Below are positions 1 to 10,171 of a stretch of DNA of 64,000 bases, one piece after another (position 1 is the first letter of the stretch; every line of letters begins with the position of its first letter). Source of the stretch: Collimonas sp. OK242 (lineage in GTDB: Bacteria > Pseudomonadota > Gammaproteobacteria > Burkholderiales > Burkholderiaceae_D). The position numbers and the translations under genes were made by a program. The notes beneath the pieces were generated by a model. It saw nothing but the letters and a program-made list of their open reading frames with translations, did no database searches and had not been told where the DNA came from. The DNA lies in NCBI RefSeq assembly GCF_900107095.1, contig NZ_FNOR01000016.1:1-64000 (forward strand), in the 5' to 3' direction.

Positions 1-292
1 TCTGCCTTTCTTCCCGCAGTTGCCGTTCTAGCTCTTTGATTCGTTGCTCAGGGGTTAACGGCTTGGCCGGTTCATTTGTCATGGTCATTCTCCGCTTAGT
101 TCGGCCCCTCGGACTCGTCCAGTCCTGTAAGCCGTGTTTGCGACACCATACCAAAACTGTCGACCGACCCTGGATTCCATACCGCTTTTGCGCTTCTTTG
201 TACGTTATCTCGCCTTTTTCTACTTGCTCGACAACGCTCAATTTAAAAGCCAGGCTGTAATCCCGTTGACTACGCTTAGTCCCTTGCTCCAT
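1..292 (-). CDS. IS3-family transposase OrfA, N-terminal part (runs off the window)
   Basis: An open frame from an ATG at 292 runs to base 1 without a stop, giving about 97 residues. It begins MEQGTKRSQRDYSLAFKLSV, then has VVEQVEKGE and RYGIQGRSTVLVW, the helix-turn-helix of IS3/IS150 OrfA proteins that binds the element ends. It ends in a charged heptad-like stretch (EQRIKELERQLREE), the usual start of the OrfA leucine zipper. OrfB and the frameshift site that makes the full transposase would lie outside the window. Whether the copy is intact cannot be judged. Confidence 0.8.
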   Translation of the reverse strand, partial: MEQGTKRSQRDYSLAFKLSVVEQVEKGEITYKEAQKRYGIQGRSTVLVWCRKHGLQDWTSPRGRTKRRMTMTNEPAKPLTPEQRIKELERQLREERQ

Positions 293-351
293 CTGACACT
301 TCCTTTCTTCATCGGAAAAGTGTCAACTTATTTCAGGACGGGTCAGGTGCA
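1..351 (-). mobile_element. IS3-family insertion sequence, one end only
   Basis: The first 351 bases carry the 5' part of an IS3-type orfA on the minus strand, followed outward by a typical element tip. Read on the minus strand the tip begins TGCACCTGACCCGTCCTGAA, close to the TG-initial ends of IS150/IS3 relatives. The rest of the element lies left of the window, so the other end and any target duplication cannot be seen. The exact boundary (about 349-351) is inferred from the tip sequence. Confidence 0.75.
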
Positions 352-353
352 AT

Positions 354-392
354 AAAAAAGCCGCAGGCCATCATGTTCTGCGGCTTTTTTTT
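354..392 (-). terminator. Rho-independent terminator downstream of the mutS-side operon
   Basis: A run of A, then GCCGCAG, an 11-base loop, CTGCGGC and a run of T form a stem flanked by A and T tracts, so it can work on both strands. It sits just beyond the stop of the minus-strand gene ending at 423. The insertion sequence begins a few bases further left. Confidence 0.85.
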
Positions 393-422
393 CAGGTGAT
401 TCCCTGTCTCTCTGCGAGATGG

Positions 423-1388
423 CTATCGCCGCGAAAGCGTCTGCGGATCGGCCGGCTTACCGAGTTCGAACAGTTTAGGGTTGGCTGGATTCACGGTTAT
501 TTTCAGCCAGCCGCCCGGGATTTCCAGATCCCCCAGATTGTGTTGCCAGACTATGCTGGCCGGGTGTGGCGAACTGCTGCCGCGTGGTCCGTGAATGACT
601 AGCACCTTGCCTTCAAAATGCGCCGCGTGTGAACTGATTTTCTGGCGGATCTCGGAAAACCCGTCGCGTTTGACATTAAAGTCGAAGACGCGGTGACGCT
701 GGGTTGCCAACGGATCGCCATCGCAAAACAGGACAACCGCATCCGACTTCTTCTGCGATGCATTCAGGAAAATGCGCTGCAGCCATTCCCGGTTGGCGAT
801 TTGCCGGTCCTCGAATTCGCTGTTGCGGCCGCCTTCTGCCAGATAGTGATTGTTGGCGGCCGGCAGGTTGATCGTGGCAAATACCACATTGCCGATTTCC
901 CAGCGCGCATTCTCCACGTAGCTGCGAAACTTGGGCGAGGTCGATTGCCTGATCAACGGAATCTTGCTGTCGCCAAAAGAAAATTCGTCAGAAAAGAACA
1001 AGTCGCGGATCCGGCTCAGGCGCTCTGCTGCGGCCGAGCGGTCGGCCGAAGTTTTGCACGCCACCCAGTCGCTGGCCGATAAAGATACGATCAAGCCGTT
1101 TTTTGCACTGTTCAGCAATGCCTTGCGCTGGTTGTATAACTTGTCGGTACACGGTTCGCTGCTGGCCTTGATGCCGTTTGCCACAACGAAGGCAAGATTA
1201 TCGGCGTCGGTTTCGCTGATGGCGTCGCGTAACGGGATTTCATCCGCGCCGCTGCGAAAGACATGGGCGATGACGCCAAAACTGAAATTGGCGGTTTCCG
1301 CCTGCGCAGCGCCGCAGCCTGCCGTCAGCGCCAGCGCTAGCAATAAGGCCGGCCGAAGCGGCAGTTTGCGGCAGGCAAAGGCGTTCAT
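423..1388 (-). CDS. Exported protein of unknown function (321 aa)
   Basis: The protein starts with a clear signal sequence (charged start, hydrophobic core LLLALALTAGCGAAQA, cleavage near residue 30). The Cys after the core could make it a lipoprotein, but the lipobox is not ideal. The mature part contains FGVIAHVFRSG, IVSLSASDWVAC, FATINLPAANNHY and VLFCDGDP. These are loosely reminiscent of calcineurin-like phosphoesterases, but I cannot place the metal ligands, so no activity is assigned. Its ATG shares one base with the mutS stop (TGATG), which suggests translation coupled to mutS. The terminator at 354-392 ends the unit. Confidence 0.75.
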   Translation of the reverse strand: MNAFACRKLPLRPALLLALALTAGCGAAQAETANFSFGVIAHVFRSGADEIPLRDAISETDADNLAFVVANGIKASSEPCTDKLYNQRKALLNSAKNGLIVSLSASDWVACKTSADRSAAAERLSRIRDLFFSDEFSFGDSKIPLIRQSTSPKFRSYVENARWEIGNVVFATINLPAANNHYLAEGGRNSEFEDRQIANREWLQRIFLNASQKKSDAVVLFCDGDPLATQRHRVFDFNVKRDGFSEIRQKISSHAAHFEGKVLVIHGPRGSSSPHPASIVWQHNLGDLEIPGGWLKITVNPANPKLFELGKPADPQTLSRR

Positions 1389-4042
1389 CAGATTTTCTGC
1401 GCCGTAGTGAGATGCTTCAGGCGATATAGCTGTTCCAAGGCTTCACGCGGGGTCAGCGCGTCGGGATCGATACTATCCAGGGCAATCATCAGCTCGCTAT
1501 CCAAAGTCCGGTTGTCGCTGGCAGCATCGGCATCCATATTGGCCACTTGCGCAAACAGATCGAATTGCGGCGTCGGCTGCATCGATTGCGATTCCAGCAA
1601 AGCCAGATGCTTGCGGGCGGCGCGGATCACAGGCGGCGGCACGCCGGCCAGCTGCGCTACCTGCAAGCCGTAACTCTGGGATGCCGGACCGGCTTGCACT
1701 GCATGCAGGAAGACGATGCTGTCCTTATGCTCGACGGCGGACAAATGCACATTGGCTGCCGACGGGTGCAAATCAGGCAATTGGGTCAGCTCGAAATAGT
1801 GCGTCGCAAACAGGGTGAAGCTGCGGGTGGCGTCGATCAGGTGACGGGCGATTGCCCATGCCAGCGCCAGGCCGTCGAAGGTCGAGGTGCCGCGACCCAC
1901 CTCATCCATCAGCACCAGCGAATTCTCGCTGGCGCCGTTGAGGATGGCCGCCGATTCGGTCATTTCGACCATGAAGGTGGAACGGCCGCCGGCCAGGTCG
2001 TCGGCGGCGCCGATACGCGTGAAGATGCGGTCGATCGGACCTAGTACGGCGCTGTCTGCGGGCACGTAGCTGCCAACGTAAGCCAGCAGGGTGATCAGCG
2101 CCACCTGGCGCATGAAGGTCGATTTACCGCCCATGTTGGGGCCTGTGATCAGTAACAGCTTGCGTTCGGTGGACAGCTGGCAGTCGTTGGCTATGAAGCG
2201 TTCAATCTGTTTCTCGACCACCGGATGGCGTCCCTGCAGGATCTGGATCGCCGGTTCTGTCACCAGCTGCGGCACGCACCAGTCGTGGCGCGCGGCGTGA
2301 TCGGCCAGGGCGACCAGCGTATCGAGTTGCGCCAGCGCGTGGGCGATGTTTTGCAAGGTGCCGATATGCGGCGCCAGATCTTGCAAAATCTGTTCGTACA
2401 GCGCTTTCTCGCGTATCAGCGCGCGTTCTTGCGCCGACAAAGCCTTGTCTTCAAAGGCCTTCAGTTCCGGCGTGATGTAGCGCTCGGCATTCTTCAAGGT
2501 CTGGCGCCGGCGGTAGTCATCCGGCACCTTGGTGGTCTGGCCGTGGGTGACTTCGATGTAGAAGCCATGCACCTTGTTATATTCGACGCGCAGATTGGCG
2601 ATCCCCGTACGAGCCCGTTCGCGTGTTTCGAGGTCGACCAGGAACTGGCCGGCGTTTTCCGAGAGCCCGCGCAATTCGTCCAGTTCGGCGTCGAAGCCGG
2701 CGGCGATGACGCCGCCGTCGCGCACCATGGTCGATGGTTCGGTAGCGATCGCGCTTTGCAGCAACTGCAGGCAATCGACCGGGGTTTCCAGTGCGAATTG
2801 CAGCTCCTGCAGCAGCGGCGCCTGATTCTCGGCTTGATTCTCGTTGCCGCACATGGCGATGTCGGCGCGCAGGGAATCCAGTTGCAGCAAGCCGTCGCGC
2901 AAGCCGGCCAGGTCGCGCGGCCGCGCTGACAGCAGGGCGATGCGGGCGGTGATGCGTTCGATATCCGGCACGGCGCTCAGCGTGCCGGAGATGGCGCTGC
3001 CGGCATCGGCTGCGATCAAGGCGCCGATCGCGGCGTGGCGGCCGCGCGCAACCGCTTGATCACGCTTGGCATGGTGCAGCCAATGACGCAGCAAGCGCGA
3101 TCCCATCGCGGTGCGGCAGTGGTCCAGCAGCGAAAACAGGGTGGGCGCGCCCGATGACGCATCCTGGCCGCGTATGGTTTCGGTGAGTTCCAGGTTGCGG
3201 CGGGTGGCGGCGTCGAGGCCGATGAATTCGTTTTCGGTTTCGACCGTGAGCGTGCGCACATGCTGCAAGCCTTTGCCCTGCGTCGACTGGGCATAGCGCA
3301 GCAGGGCGCCGGCAGCGCCGATAGCGGCGCTCAAACCTTCGGCGCCGAAACCGCCCAGGCTGCCGACTGCGAGCTGGTCCAGCAAGGCCTTCTTGCCGTG
3401 GGTAATATCGAAGTGCCATTCCGGCACGGTGGTGGTCTTGTCGACTACGTTGCCGGCCAACATGGCTTCGACCATGTCAGCCACCAGAATCTCGGCCGGC
3501 GCGATCCGTTCCAGCTCCTGCTTCAGCAGGGTATCCAGGGTATCCGGATCGCAAGCGAATTCCATCATCTTTAGCATGCCGCTGGCCATCGACAGCCATG
3601 CCAGACCAACCTTCATCACCTTGCGTTGCTGGGTAACGTACAGCGCCAGCAAAGGCTGGTCCGATTTTTCCGGCAGCAGGTTGGAGTCGGTCAAGGTGCC
3701 GGGCGTAATCACGCGCAGCACTTTTCTGTCGACTGGCCCCTTGCTGGTGGCCGGGTCACCGATCTGTTCGCATAAGGCCACCGATTCGCCGAGCTTGATC
3801 AGCTTGGCCAGATATTGATCGGCAGAGTGGAACGGTACGCCGCACATCTTGATCGGCGCATTGTTGTAAGTGCCGCGTGCGGTCAGCGTGATGCCCAGCA
3901 GGCGCGCGGCTTTTTCCGCATCCTCGAAAAACAGTTCGTAAAAATCTCCCATCCGGTAGAACACGAGCGTGTCCGGATAGTCGGCCTTGATGCCGAGATA
4001 TTGCTGCATGCCTGGTGAAACTTTTTGTGCCGCTACCGTCAT
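1388..4042 (-). CDS. mutS: DNA mismatch repair protein MutS
   Basis: MutS recognises mismatches and small loops and recruits MutL. At 884 residues the length is normal for proteobacterial MutS. The N-terminal mismatch-binding motif ([15 protein letters not shown], with the Phe-x-Glu wedge) is present, so the start at 4042 includes the full domain I. The ABC-type ATPase has Walker [10 protein letters not shown] near residue 630, signature [19 protein letters not shown] and the H-loop FATHYFEL. The C-terminal part ends in the short oligomerisation tail usual for the family. The following gene overlaps the stop by one base. Confidence 0.98.
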   Translation of the reverse strand: MTVAAQKVSPGMQQYLGIKADYPDTLVFYRMGDFYELFFEDAEKAARLLGITLTARGTYNNAPIKMCGVPFHSADQYLAKLIKLGESVALCEQIGDPATSKGPVDRKVLRVITPGTLTDSNLLPEKSDQPLLALYVTQQRKVMKVGLAWLSMASGMLKMMEFACDPDTLDTLLKQELERIAPAEILVADMVEAMLAGNVVDKTTTVPEWHFDITHGKKALLDQLAVGSLGGFGAEGLSAAIGAAGALLRYAQSTQGKGLQHVRTLTVETENEFIGLDAATRRNLELTETIRGQDASSGAPTLFSLLDHCRTAMGSRLLRHWLHHAKRDQAVARGRHAAIGALIAADAGSAISGTLSAVPDIERITARIALLSARPRDLAGLRDGLLQLDSLRADIAMCGNENQAENQAPLLQELQFALETPVDCLQLLQSAIATEPSTMVRDGGVIAAGFDAELDELRGLSENAGQFLVDLETRERARTGIANLRVEYNKVHGFYIEVTHGQTTKVPDDYRRRQTLKNAERYITPELKAFEDKALSAQERALIREKALYEQILQDLAPHIGTLQNIAHALAQLDTLVALADHAARHDWCVPQLVTEPAIQILQGRHPVVEKQIERFIANDCQLSTERKLLLITGPNMGGKSTFMRQVALITLLAYVGSYVPADSAVLGPIDRIFTRIGAADDLAGGRSTFMVEMTESAAILNGASENSLVLMDEVGRGTSTFDGLALAWAIARHLIDATRSFTLFATHYFELTQLPDLHPSAANVHLSAVEHKDSIVFLHAVQAGPASQSYGLQVAQLAGVPPPVIRAARKHLALLESQSMQPTPQFDLFAQVANMDADAASDNRTLDSELMIALDSIDPDALTPREALEQLYRLKHLTTAQKI

Positions 4043-4224
4043 CGGGCGGCCCGTTGTCGAAAATTTGATTGCATTAAATGGGTTCTTTCTCAGGCGCGGA
4101 ATCGTGTCTGATCTCTAATATTCGGGAATAGGCAATATTGTAAGCGGAACAAGGCTTACCGGCTATTTCTTTGCAGTTTAAGATACCTCGCCACGCAAGA
4201 CGCCTGCTTGGCTAAACCAGGTGC

Positions 4225-5124
4225 TTATCGAGGTGGCGCGCTATCCTGGAAAAACATTTCCCGCATCAGGAACTGTTGCAGTTCGGCGGTATCTTTCAAG
4301 CGGGCGCTGAGCGTAATGACACGGCCCAGGCGTTGCGAGCGCCAGGGAATGTCGGTGCTGGTTTTCTTGCGGATCATCTCTATCATTTTATTGACGATGG
4401 CCATTTCGATGCTTTCATCGCCGCCGCGCTCCACGGGGATATTCTGCTGCGCGCTGCGGCTGGCGCTGGCGTTCCAGCCGCGGAAAATCAAGCTGGCTCT
4501 GAACGGCGTTTTATCGCGCACTTGGAATATGCCGCCGGATTTATCCTTGTCGATACCCATCCAGCCTCTTTGGGCCTGGATGTTGGCGCGTGCGATGTCG
4601 TTCGGCGATTGCGGCGCTTCTTCCGCAGTCTCGCCGGCTTCGGCGCGTTCCTGGGCCTGGGCCGCTTCGCGCCGTTCACGTGCGGCCTGGATGTGCGAAG
4701 AAAAATCCTCCTGTACCGATTGCTCGTACTTAGGCGCATCGGGCGGCGGCGGGATGGTCGCTTGCGGTGCCGCCGCAGGGCGGGCGGCGAGCTTGCGGAC
4801 CTGTTCCTGTTTTTGCTCTGTCTTGCGCGGCTTGGGCGCGGATTTCGGCTTGGCCGGAGGCGTCTGGAGTTTGGGCGGCGGCACGCTGCTGGGCGCCGGC
4901 GCGGCGCTGATGAGCAGCAATCCCATATCGCCAGGCGGTGGCGACATGGGCATCTCGACCGACAGCTTGGTCAGCAAAAACCAGATGCCGATGATGTGGA
5001 CCAGGACGGAAACCACCACGCCAACGGTCTTGGAAATGCGCCATTGACCGGCCTGCTGCTGCTCTGCCTGCGATAGTTCGCCTGGATTCACACTTCCTTC
5101 CCTCATCAATTCAGCCGTCGTCAT
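4225..5124 (-). CDS. TonB/TolA-like proline-rich membrane protein of unknown function (299 aa)
   Basis: The architecture is a short cytoplasmic start, one membrane helix at about residues 31-52 (VGVVVSVLVHIIGIWFLLT), then a Pro/Ala/Lys-rich linker (about 62-125) of the kind that spans the periplasm in TonB and TolA. A charged helical stretch (ARERREAAQAQERAEAGETAEE) and a conserved-looking C-terminal domain (WMGIDKDKSGGIFQV, RASLIFRGWN, FLMREMF) follow. The C-terminal domain does not look like the TonB CTD, so energising a receptor is not claimed. The start lies 1 base beyond the stop of the flavoprotein gene, so the two are probably one operon. Confidence 0.7.
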   Translation of the reverse strand: MTTAELMREGSVNPGELSQAEQQQAGQWRISKTVGVVVSVLVHIIGIWFLLTKLSVEMPMSPPPGDMGLLLISAAPAPSSVPPPKLQTPPAKPKSAPKPRKTEQKQEQVRKLAARPAAAPQATIPPPPDAPKYEQSVQEDFSSHIQAARERREAAQAQERAEAGETAEEAPQSPNDIARANIQAQRGWMGIDKDKSGGIFQVRDKTPFRASLIFRGWNASASRSAQQNIPVERGGDESIEMAIVNKMIEMIRKKTSTDIPWRSQRLGRVITLSARLKDTAELQQFLMREMFFQDSAPPR

Positions 5125-5125
5125 G

Positions 5126-6379
5126 TTACCGTAACCAGTTTAAAACGCCGTTGCCGGCAGCCCGTCCGGAGGCCAGGCAGGCAGTTAGCAGGTAGCCGCC
5201 GGTGGGGGCTTCCCAGTCGAGCATTTCGCCGGCGCAAAAGACGCCCGGCAAGGCTTTCAGCATGAGCTGCCGGTCCATGCCTTCAAACGTGACACCGCCG
5301 GCGCTGCTGATGGCTTCATCGATAGGGCGGGCGGCCAGCAAGGTCAAGGGCAAGGCCTTGATGGCGTGCGCCAGAAGCAATGGATCCGCAAAATCGGCGG
5401 CCGCGACCAGCTCCCGCAGCAAACCGGTTTTCACGCCTTTCAGTCCCAAACGGCTTTGCAGGTGGCTAGACCAGGAGCGCGCGCCGCGCGGCCGCGTGAC
5501 TTCGTCGATCACCCGTTGCAGAGGCCAGTCCGGCAGCAGGTCGAGCTGAATCATCGCTTTGCCGCTGGCGGAAATCCGGTCGCGCAAACCGGCCGACAGG
5601 GCATAAATCAAGCTGCCTTCAATGCCTTCGGCGGTAATCACGAACTCGCCTTGCTTACGCGATGCAGGCAGACCGACATCCTCAAGTTCTACCGTGATGG
5701 CGACCGATTTCAGATGGTCGCCGGCAAAGCGGCTACGAAAATATTCACTCCAGCCAATCTCGAACCCGCAGTTGGAGGGCTGCAGCGGTGCGATGGCAAT
5801 TTCGCGCTGGCTTAACAGCGGCACCCACCTGGCATCCGAGCCCAGGCGCGCCCAACTGCCGCCACCTAGCGCCAGCACTACGGCGTCGGCGTTGACGGTT
5901 TGTTGTCCTTGCGGCGTGTCGAAACACAGTGTTCCGGCTTCGGTCCAGCCCAGCCAGCGATGACGCATGTGAAGCCGCACACCGGTCTGGCGCAAGCGAT
6001 GCAGCCATGCGCGCAGCAACGGTGCAGCTTTCATGTCGGTCGGGAAAACGCGGCCGGATGAGCCGACGAAGGTGTCGATGCCCAGTCCATGGACCCATTC
6101 GCGTAACGCCTCCGGAGTGAACTCGGCCAGCAGCGGTGCTATCTGCGGCGTGCGCGATCCGTAGCGGGACAGGAAGGCGTCGTAGGGTTCCGAATGGGTC
6201 AGGTTCATGCCGCCTTTGCCGGCCAGCAGGAATTTGCGGCCGACCGAAGGCATGGCGTCGTAAACATCCGCTTGCACGCCGCCTGCGGCCAGCGCCTCGG
6301 CAGCCATCAGGCCGGCAGGGCCGCCGCCAATAATGGCGACTGTTTTTCTTTGCATTCCGGAATTATTCAACGACGTCAT
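5126..6379 (-). CDS. NAD(P)/FAD-dependent oxidoreductase, YhiN/HI0933 family
   Basis: A 417-residue flavoprotein. The FAD-binding Rossmann motif IIGGGPAGLMAAEALAAGG lies at residues 15-33, with GRKFLLAGKGGMNLTHSEP just after it, a hallmark of the HI0933/YhiN (TIGR03862-type) family. The second dinucleotide motif ADAVVLALGGGSWARLGSD is near residue 165, and the C-terminal FAD contact appears as GVFCAGEMLDWEAPTGGY. The substrate of the family is not established. Two Met codons (1 and 9) are possible starts. The gene is followed at once by the TonB-like protein. Confidence 0.9.
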   Translation of the reverse strand: MTSLNNSGMQRKTVAIIGGGPAGLMAAEALAAGGVQADVYDAMPSVGRKFLLAGKGGMNLTHSEPYDAFLSRYGSRTPQIAPLLAEFTPEALREWVHGLGIDTFVGSSGRVFPTDMKAAPLLRAWLHRLRQTGVRLHMRHRWLGWTEAGTLCFDTPQGQQTVNADAVVLALGGGSWARLGSDARWVPLLSQREIAIAPLQPSNCGFEIGWSEYFRSRFAGDHLKSVAITVELEDVGLPASRKQGEFVITAEGIEGSLIYALSAGLRDRISASGKAMIQLDLLPDWPLQRVIDEVTRPRGARSWSSHLQSRLGLKGVKTGLLRELVAAADFADPLLLAHAIKALPLTLLAARPIDEAISSAGGVTFEGMDRQLMLKALPGVFCAGEMLDWEAPTGGYLLTACLASGRAAGNGVLNWLR

Positions 6380-6727
6380 CTGTTGCTAGATGCCAATCCG
6401 ATAGTGTGGTTTAGGGAGTAGCGTTAACGGGAAGACATGCAGGGACTGCCATAAGATTCGCCAGGGAATCGGTTGCGGTAATGTCGTGCAGGATCTGCCA
6501 CAGGAACGGTTCGCAACTTTACCATATCGTGATGAAGAATATGGCCTTTGGGGGCGAGTCTGCCAAGAGCGAAAATTGAGCGCCGGCAAGGGAGTAGAGG
6601 CAAAAAGAAGCCGGTTTGGGCCGGCCTCTTTTACAGAGAGTTACATTTTTATTGCTAAATAAACGTTACGACATAAGTGCGTATATGCATATGTAAACGC
6701 GAATCGACGTACAAACCGGCATCTCGC
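6380..6727. other. Intergenic stretch between ilvD and the flavoprotein gene
   Basis: About 350 bases with no gene I can support. It holds the ilvD terminator at 6606-6632. The part next to 6380 must contain the promoter of the minus-strand flavoprotein unit, but no convincing -35/-10 pair stands out. Confidence 0.6.
6606..6632 (-). terminator. Rho-independent terminator after ilvD
   Basis: On the minus strand, GAGGCCGG, a 6-base loop and CCGGCTTC are followed by a T run (one A-C mismatch in an 8-bp stem). It lies about 95 bases beyond the ilvD stop. Confidence 0.7.
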
Positions 6728-8602
6728 TTAACGTTTCAACTGGCTGATGTCGCGCACTGCGCCACGGTCGGCCGACGTTGCCATGGCGGCATAGGCCTGC
6801 AATGCCTGCGACACGTAACGCTGGCGGTTGACCGGCTTCCAGGCATCCTTGCCTTTGGCTTCCATCGCAGCGCGTCGTTGCGCCAGTTCGGCGTCGCTGA
6901 TTTTCAGGTGCATGCGGCGCTCAGGGATGTCGATTTCGATGGTGTCGCCTTCCTCTACCAGGCCGATGGCGCCGCCTTCTGCCGCTTCCGGCGAGGCATG
7001 GCCGATCACCAGGCCGGACGAACCGCCCGAAAAACGGCCATCGGTGAACAGCGCGCAGGATTTACCCAGGCCCTTGGATTTGATATACGAAGTCGGATAC
7101 AGCATTTCCTGCATGCCGGGGCCGCCTTTCGGTCCTTCGTAGCGGATGATGACGACGTCGCCGGCATGGACCGCATCGCCCAGGATCGCTTCCACCGCGT
7201 CATCCTGGCTTTCGAACACGCGCGCGCGGCCGCTGAACTTGAGGATGCTTTCGTCGACGCCTGCGGTTTTAACGATGCAGCCGTTTTCCGCCAGGTTGCC
7301 GTACAAGACCGCCAGCCCGCCGTCTTGCGAATATGCGTGCGCCTTGTTGCGGATACAACCGTTGTCGCGGTCGGTGTCGAGGCTGGTGAAGCGTCTTTCC
7401 TGAGAAAACGCGACCTGGGTCGGCACGCCGCCGGGAGCTGCGCTGAACAGCTTATGCACGGCCGGATCCTGGGTCTGCGTGATGTCGTTATTGGCGATGG
7501 CGTCGGCCAGGGTCTTGGCGTGAATCGTCGGACGGCTGGTGTCGAGCAAGCCGGCGCGCGCCAGTTCGCCCAGGATGCTGATGATGCCGCCGGCGCGATG
7601 CACGTCTTCGATATGGTATTTGTCGGTCATCGGCGCTACCTTGCACAGGCAAGGCACATGGCGCGAGATGCGGTCGATATCGGCCATCTTGAAATCGACT
7701 TCGGCTTCCTGCGCTGCGGCCAGCAGGTGCAGCACGGTATTGGTCGACCCGCCCATGGCGACGTCCAGCGTCATGGCGTTTTCAAACGAGGCTTTGCTGG
7801 CGATGGTGCGCGGCAGGACCGAGTAATCATCTTGCTCGTAATGGCGTTTGGCCAGTTCAACGATCAGGCGTCCGGCGCGCAGGAACAATTCCTTGCGGTC
7901 GGCGTGGGTGGCGAGAATGGTGCCGTTGCCGGGCAGGGCCAGGCCGAGCGCTTCGGTCAGGCAGTTCATCGAGTTGGCGGTAAACATGCCGGAGCAGGAG
8001 CCGCAGGTCGGGCAGGCCGAGCGTTCGATTTCAGCGATGTCGGCGTCGCTGACTGAGGCGTCGCCAGCCTTGATCATGGCGTCGACCAGGTCGATCTTGA
8101 AAATCTTCTGATCGATCACGGCCACGCCTGGCAGTTTTTCGACTACCTTGCCGGCTTCCATCGGCCCGCCGGAAACGAACACTACCGGGATATTCAGGCG
8201 CATCGCCGCCATCAGCATGCCCGGGGTGATTTTGTCGCAATTGGAGATGCACACCATGGCGTCGGCACAGTGGGCGTTGACCATGTACTCGACCGAATCG
8301 GCGATCAGTTCGCGCGATGGCAGCGAGTACAGCATGCCGCCATGGCCCATGGCGATGCCGTCATCGACCGCAATCGTATTGAATTCCTTGGCGACGCCGC
8401 CGGCTGCTTCGATCTCGCGCGCAACCATCTGGCCCAGGTCCTTCAGATGGACGTGGCCCGGCACGAATTGGGTAAACGAGTTGACCACCGCAATGATCGG
8501 CTTGTCGAAATCGCCGTCTTTCATGCCTGTGGCGCGCCACAGGGCGCGGGCGCCGGCCATGTTGCGGCCGTGAGTGGTGGTGCGGGAACGATATTGCGGC
8601 AT
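6728..8602 (-). CDS. ilvD: Dihydroxy-acid dehydratase
   Basis: IlvD is the Fe-S dehydratase that makes 2-oxoisovalerate and 2-oxo-3-methylvalerate in valine, isoleucine and leucine synthesis. The ATG at 8602 gives [20 protein letters not shown], which matches the usual N-terminus, and GGAG lies 9 bases upstream. A frame extension to 8671 lacks family similarity. The cluster cysteines appear in [10 protein letters not shown] and [10 protein letters not shown], and substrate-binding segments in [12 protein letters not shown] and [15 protein letters not shown]. With 624 residues it is the long enterobacterial-type form. It is transcribed alone, with a terminator at 6606-6632. Confidence 0.97.
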   Translation of the reverse strand: MPQYRSRTTTHGRNMAGARALWRATGMKDGDFDKPIIAVVNSFTQFVPGHVHLKDLGQMVAREIEAAGGVAKEFNTIAVDDGIAMGHGGMLYSLPSRELIADSVEYMVNAHCADAMVCISNCDKITPGMLMAAMRLNIPVVFVSGGPMEAGKVVEKLPGVAVIDQKIFKIDLVDAMIKAGDASVSDADIAEIERSACPTCGSCSGMFTANSMNCLTEALGLALPGNGTILATHADRKELFLRAGRLIVELAKRHYEQDDYSVLPRTIASKASFENAMTLDVAMGGSTNTVLHLLAAAQEAEVDFKMADIDRISRHVPCLCKVAPMTDKYHIEDVHRAGGIISILGELARAGLLDTSRPTIHAKTLADAIANNDITQTQDPAVHKLFSAAPGGVPTQVAFSQERRFTSLDTDRDNGCIRNKAHAYSQDGGLAVLYGNLAENGCIVKTAGVDESILKFSGRARVFESQDDAVEAILGDAVHAGDVVIIRYEGPKGGPGMQEMLYPTSYIKSKGLGKSCALFTDGRFSGGSSGLVIGHASPEAAEGGAIGLVEEGDTIEIDIPERRMHLKISDAELAQRRAAMEAKGKDAWKPVNRQRYVSQALQAYAAMATSADRGAVRDISQLKR

Positions 8603-8920
8603 GATTTGCATCTCCAGAAATAATGGCTTGAGGGCTGGCCCTAGAGTGCCTTGCCCATAACGCCATGTCAAATATATGATTTGTGCGGTAGTAATATGAT
8701 TTACATATATATCGGATTGGATGATTTTGCGGATGTAGAGATAGGCGGGCTGCGGATTTTCTTGTTGTGTTGGTAATAATTTCCTTTAAATATCAAAATA
8801 TTAGAAAAATATTCCAATAAATCATAATTTCGGGCGATTTGTTGCAATAATTTTCCACGTCCACAACTCTACAATAGACCCAGGTAATCTCGCCGTACAG
8901 TTCAGCATGGAGTACTTCTT
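8603..8920. other. AT-rich divergent promoter region of ilvD and metC
   Basis: This 318-base gap separates two divergent amino-acid genes. It is far richer in A+T than its surroundings and contains a direct repeat of ATATGATTT (about 8671 and 8693). It must carry both promoters. No riboswitch or attenuator leader peptide was recognised. Confidence 0.5.
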
Positions 8921-10120
8921 ATGTCTTCCGATAATTCTTCGGCTTCCCCGGCCACGCATGTCGATACGCAGTTGGTGCATTGCGGCCGCGAGCCGGCGCG
9001 TTTCGCGGGAATGGTCAATACGCCGGTATTCCGCGGTTCGACCATCATCGCCAACAACCTGGAAGACTGGGAAGCCAGCCGCCAGATCGACAATCCGATG
9101 TCCAACTACGGCCGTTTCGGCACGCCGACCACCCGTTCCTTCGAGCAGGCGATCGTGACGCTGGAAGGCGGCCACAACTGCCTGGTGTTTCCATCGGGTT
9201 TATCCGCCTGTACCCATAGCATCATGGCTTTCGTCAAAAGCGGCGACCATGTGCTGATTACCGACAGCGTGTACGGCCCCACCCGCACCTTCGCCGATCG
9301 CGTACTGCGCCGCATGGGGGTTGAAGTGGAATATTTCGACCCTCTGATCGGCGGCGAAATCCGTACCTTGCTGCGGCCGAATACCAGCGTGGTGTTTGTC
9401 GAGTCGCCTGGATCGTGGACCTTCGAGGTGCAGGATATTCCGGCCATCGCGGAAGAAGCGCATAAAGTCGGCGCCTATGTGTTGCTCGACAATACCTGGG
9501 CTACACCGCTGTTTTTCAAACCGTTCGAACACGGCGTCGATGTGTCGATCCACGCCGCTACCAAATACATCGTCGGCCACTCGGATGCTTTGCTGGGCGT
9601 CGCCAGCGCCAATGAGCGAGCCTGGTGCATCCTCAAGCACGGCGCCCACGATTTCGGCCAGACTGCCGGCCCGGACGATATCTACCTGGCCTTGCGCGGC
9701 ATGCGCAGCATGGCGGTACGCCTGCGCCAGCACTGGGAGAGCGGCATCCAGCTGGCGGAATACCTGCGCACGCAGCCGTTGGTCGAGCGGGTATTGCATC
9801 CGGCGTTGCCATCCGATCCCGGCTATAAACTGTGGCAGCGCGATTTCCTTGGCGCCAGCGGCTTGTTCACGGTTGAATTGAAAGAGGTCGGTCGTCCTGC
9901 GCTGTCTAAATTCTTTGAAAGCTTGCAATTGTTCGGCATCGGCTTGTCGTGGGGCGGCTTTGAAAGCCTGGCTTTACCGCTGGACAAGCCGCCTACCCGG
10001 GTAGCGTCGGCGACGACTTACCAGAATCCCCTGGTGCGGGTGCATGTCGGCCTGGAACATATCGATGACCTGATGGCCGACATGGGGCAGGCTTTCAAGT
10101 GCATGGAGCAAGCGTTGTAG
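8921..10120 (+). CDS. metC: Cystathionine beta-lyase (trans-sulfuration PLP enzyme)
   Basis: A 399-residue fold-type I PLP enzyme that cleaves cystathionine to homocysteine, pyruvate and ammonia in methionine synthesis. The PLP lysine is K215 in ATKYIVGHSD. The phosphate-binding and cofactor segments GRFGTPT, FPSGLSAC and LLDNTWATP are present. SWGGFESL near the C-terminus fits MetC better than cystathionine gamma-synthase or O-acylhomoserine sulfhydrylase. Many MetC-like enzymes also desulfurate cysteine, so cysteine breakdown is an alternative role. A convergent Lrp-type regulator follows 51 bases downstream. Confidence 0.92.
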   Translation: MSSDNSSASPATHVDTQLVHCGREPARFAGMVNTPVFRGSTIIANNLEDWEASRQIDNPMSNYGRFGTPTTRSFEQAIVTLEGGHNCLVFPSGLSACTHSIMAFVKSGDHVLITDSVYGPTRTFADRVLRRMGVEVEYFDPLIGGEIRTLLRPNTSVVFVESPGSWTFEVQDIPAIAEEAHKVGAYVLLDNTWATPLFFKPFEHGVDVSIHAATKYIVGHSDALLGVASANERAWCILKHGAHDFGQTAGPDDIYLALRGMRSMAVRLRQHWESGIQLAEYLRTQPLVERVLHPALPSDPGYKLWQRDFLGASGLFTVELKEVGRPALSKFFESLQLFGIGLSWGGFESLALPLDKPPTRVASATTYQNPLVRVHVGLEHIDDLMADMGQAFKCMEQAL

Positions 10121-10171
10121 CTGAAGCTGTAACTCAAACTGTAACCCAAGCCGCAATCCGGGCGGACCGCA

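Noticed and set aside
6677-8056. Long plus-strand frame opposite ilvD
   Set aside because: Runs antisense to a strongly conserved IlvD and starts inside its terminator region.
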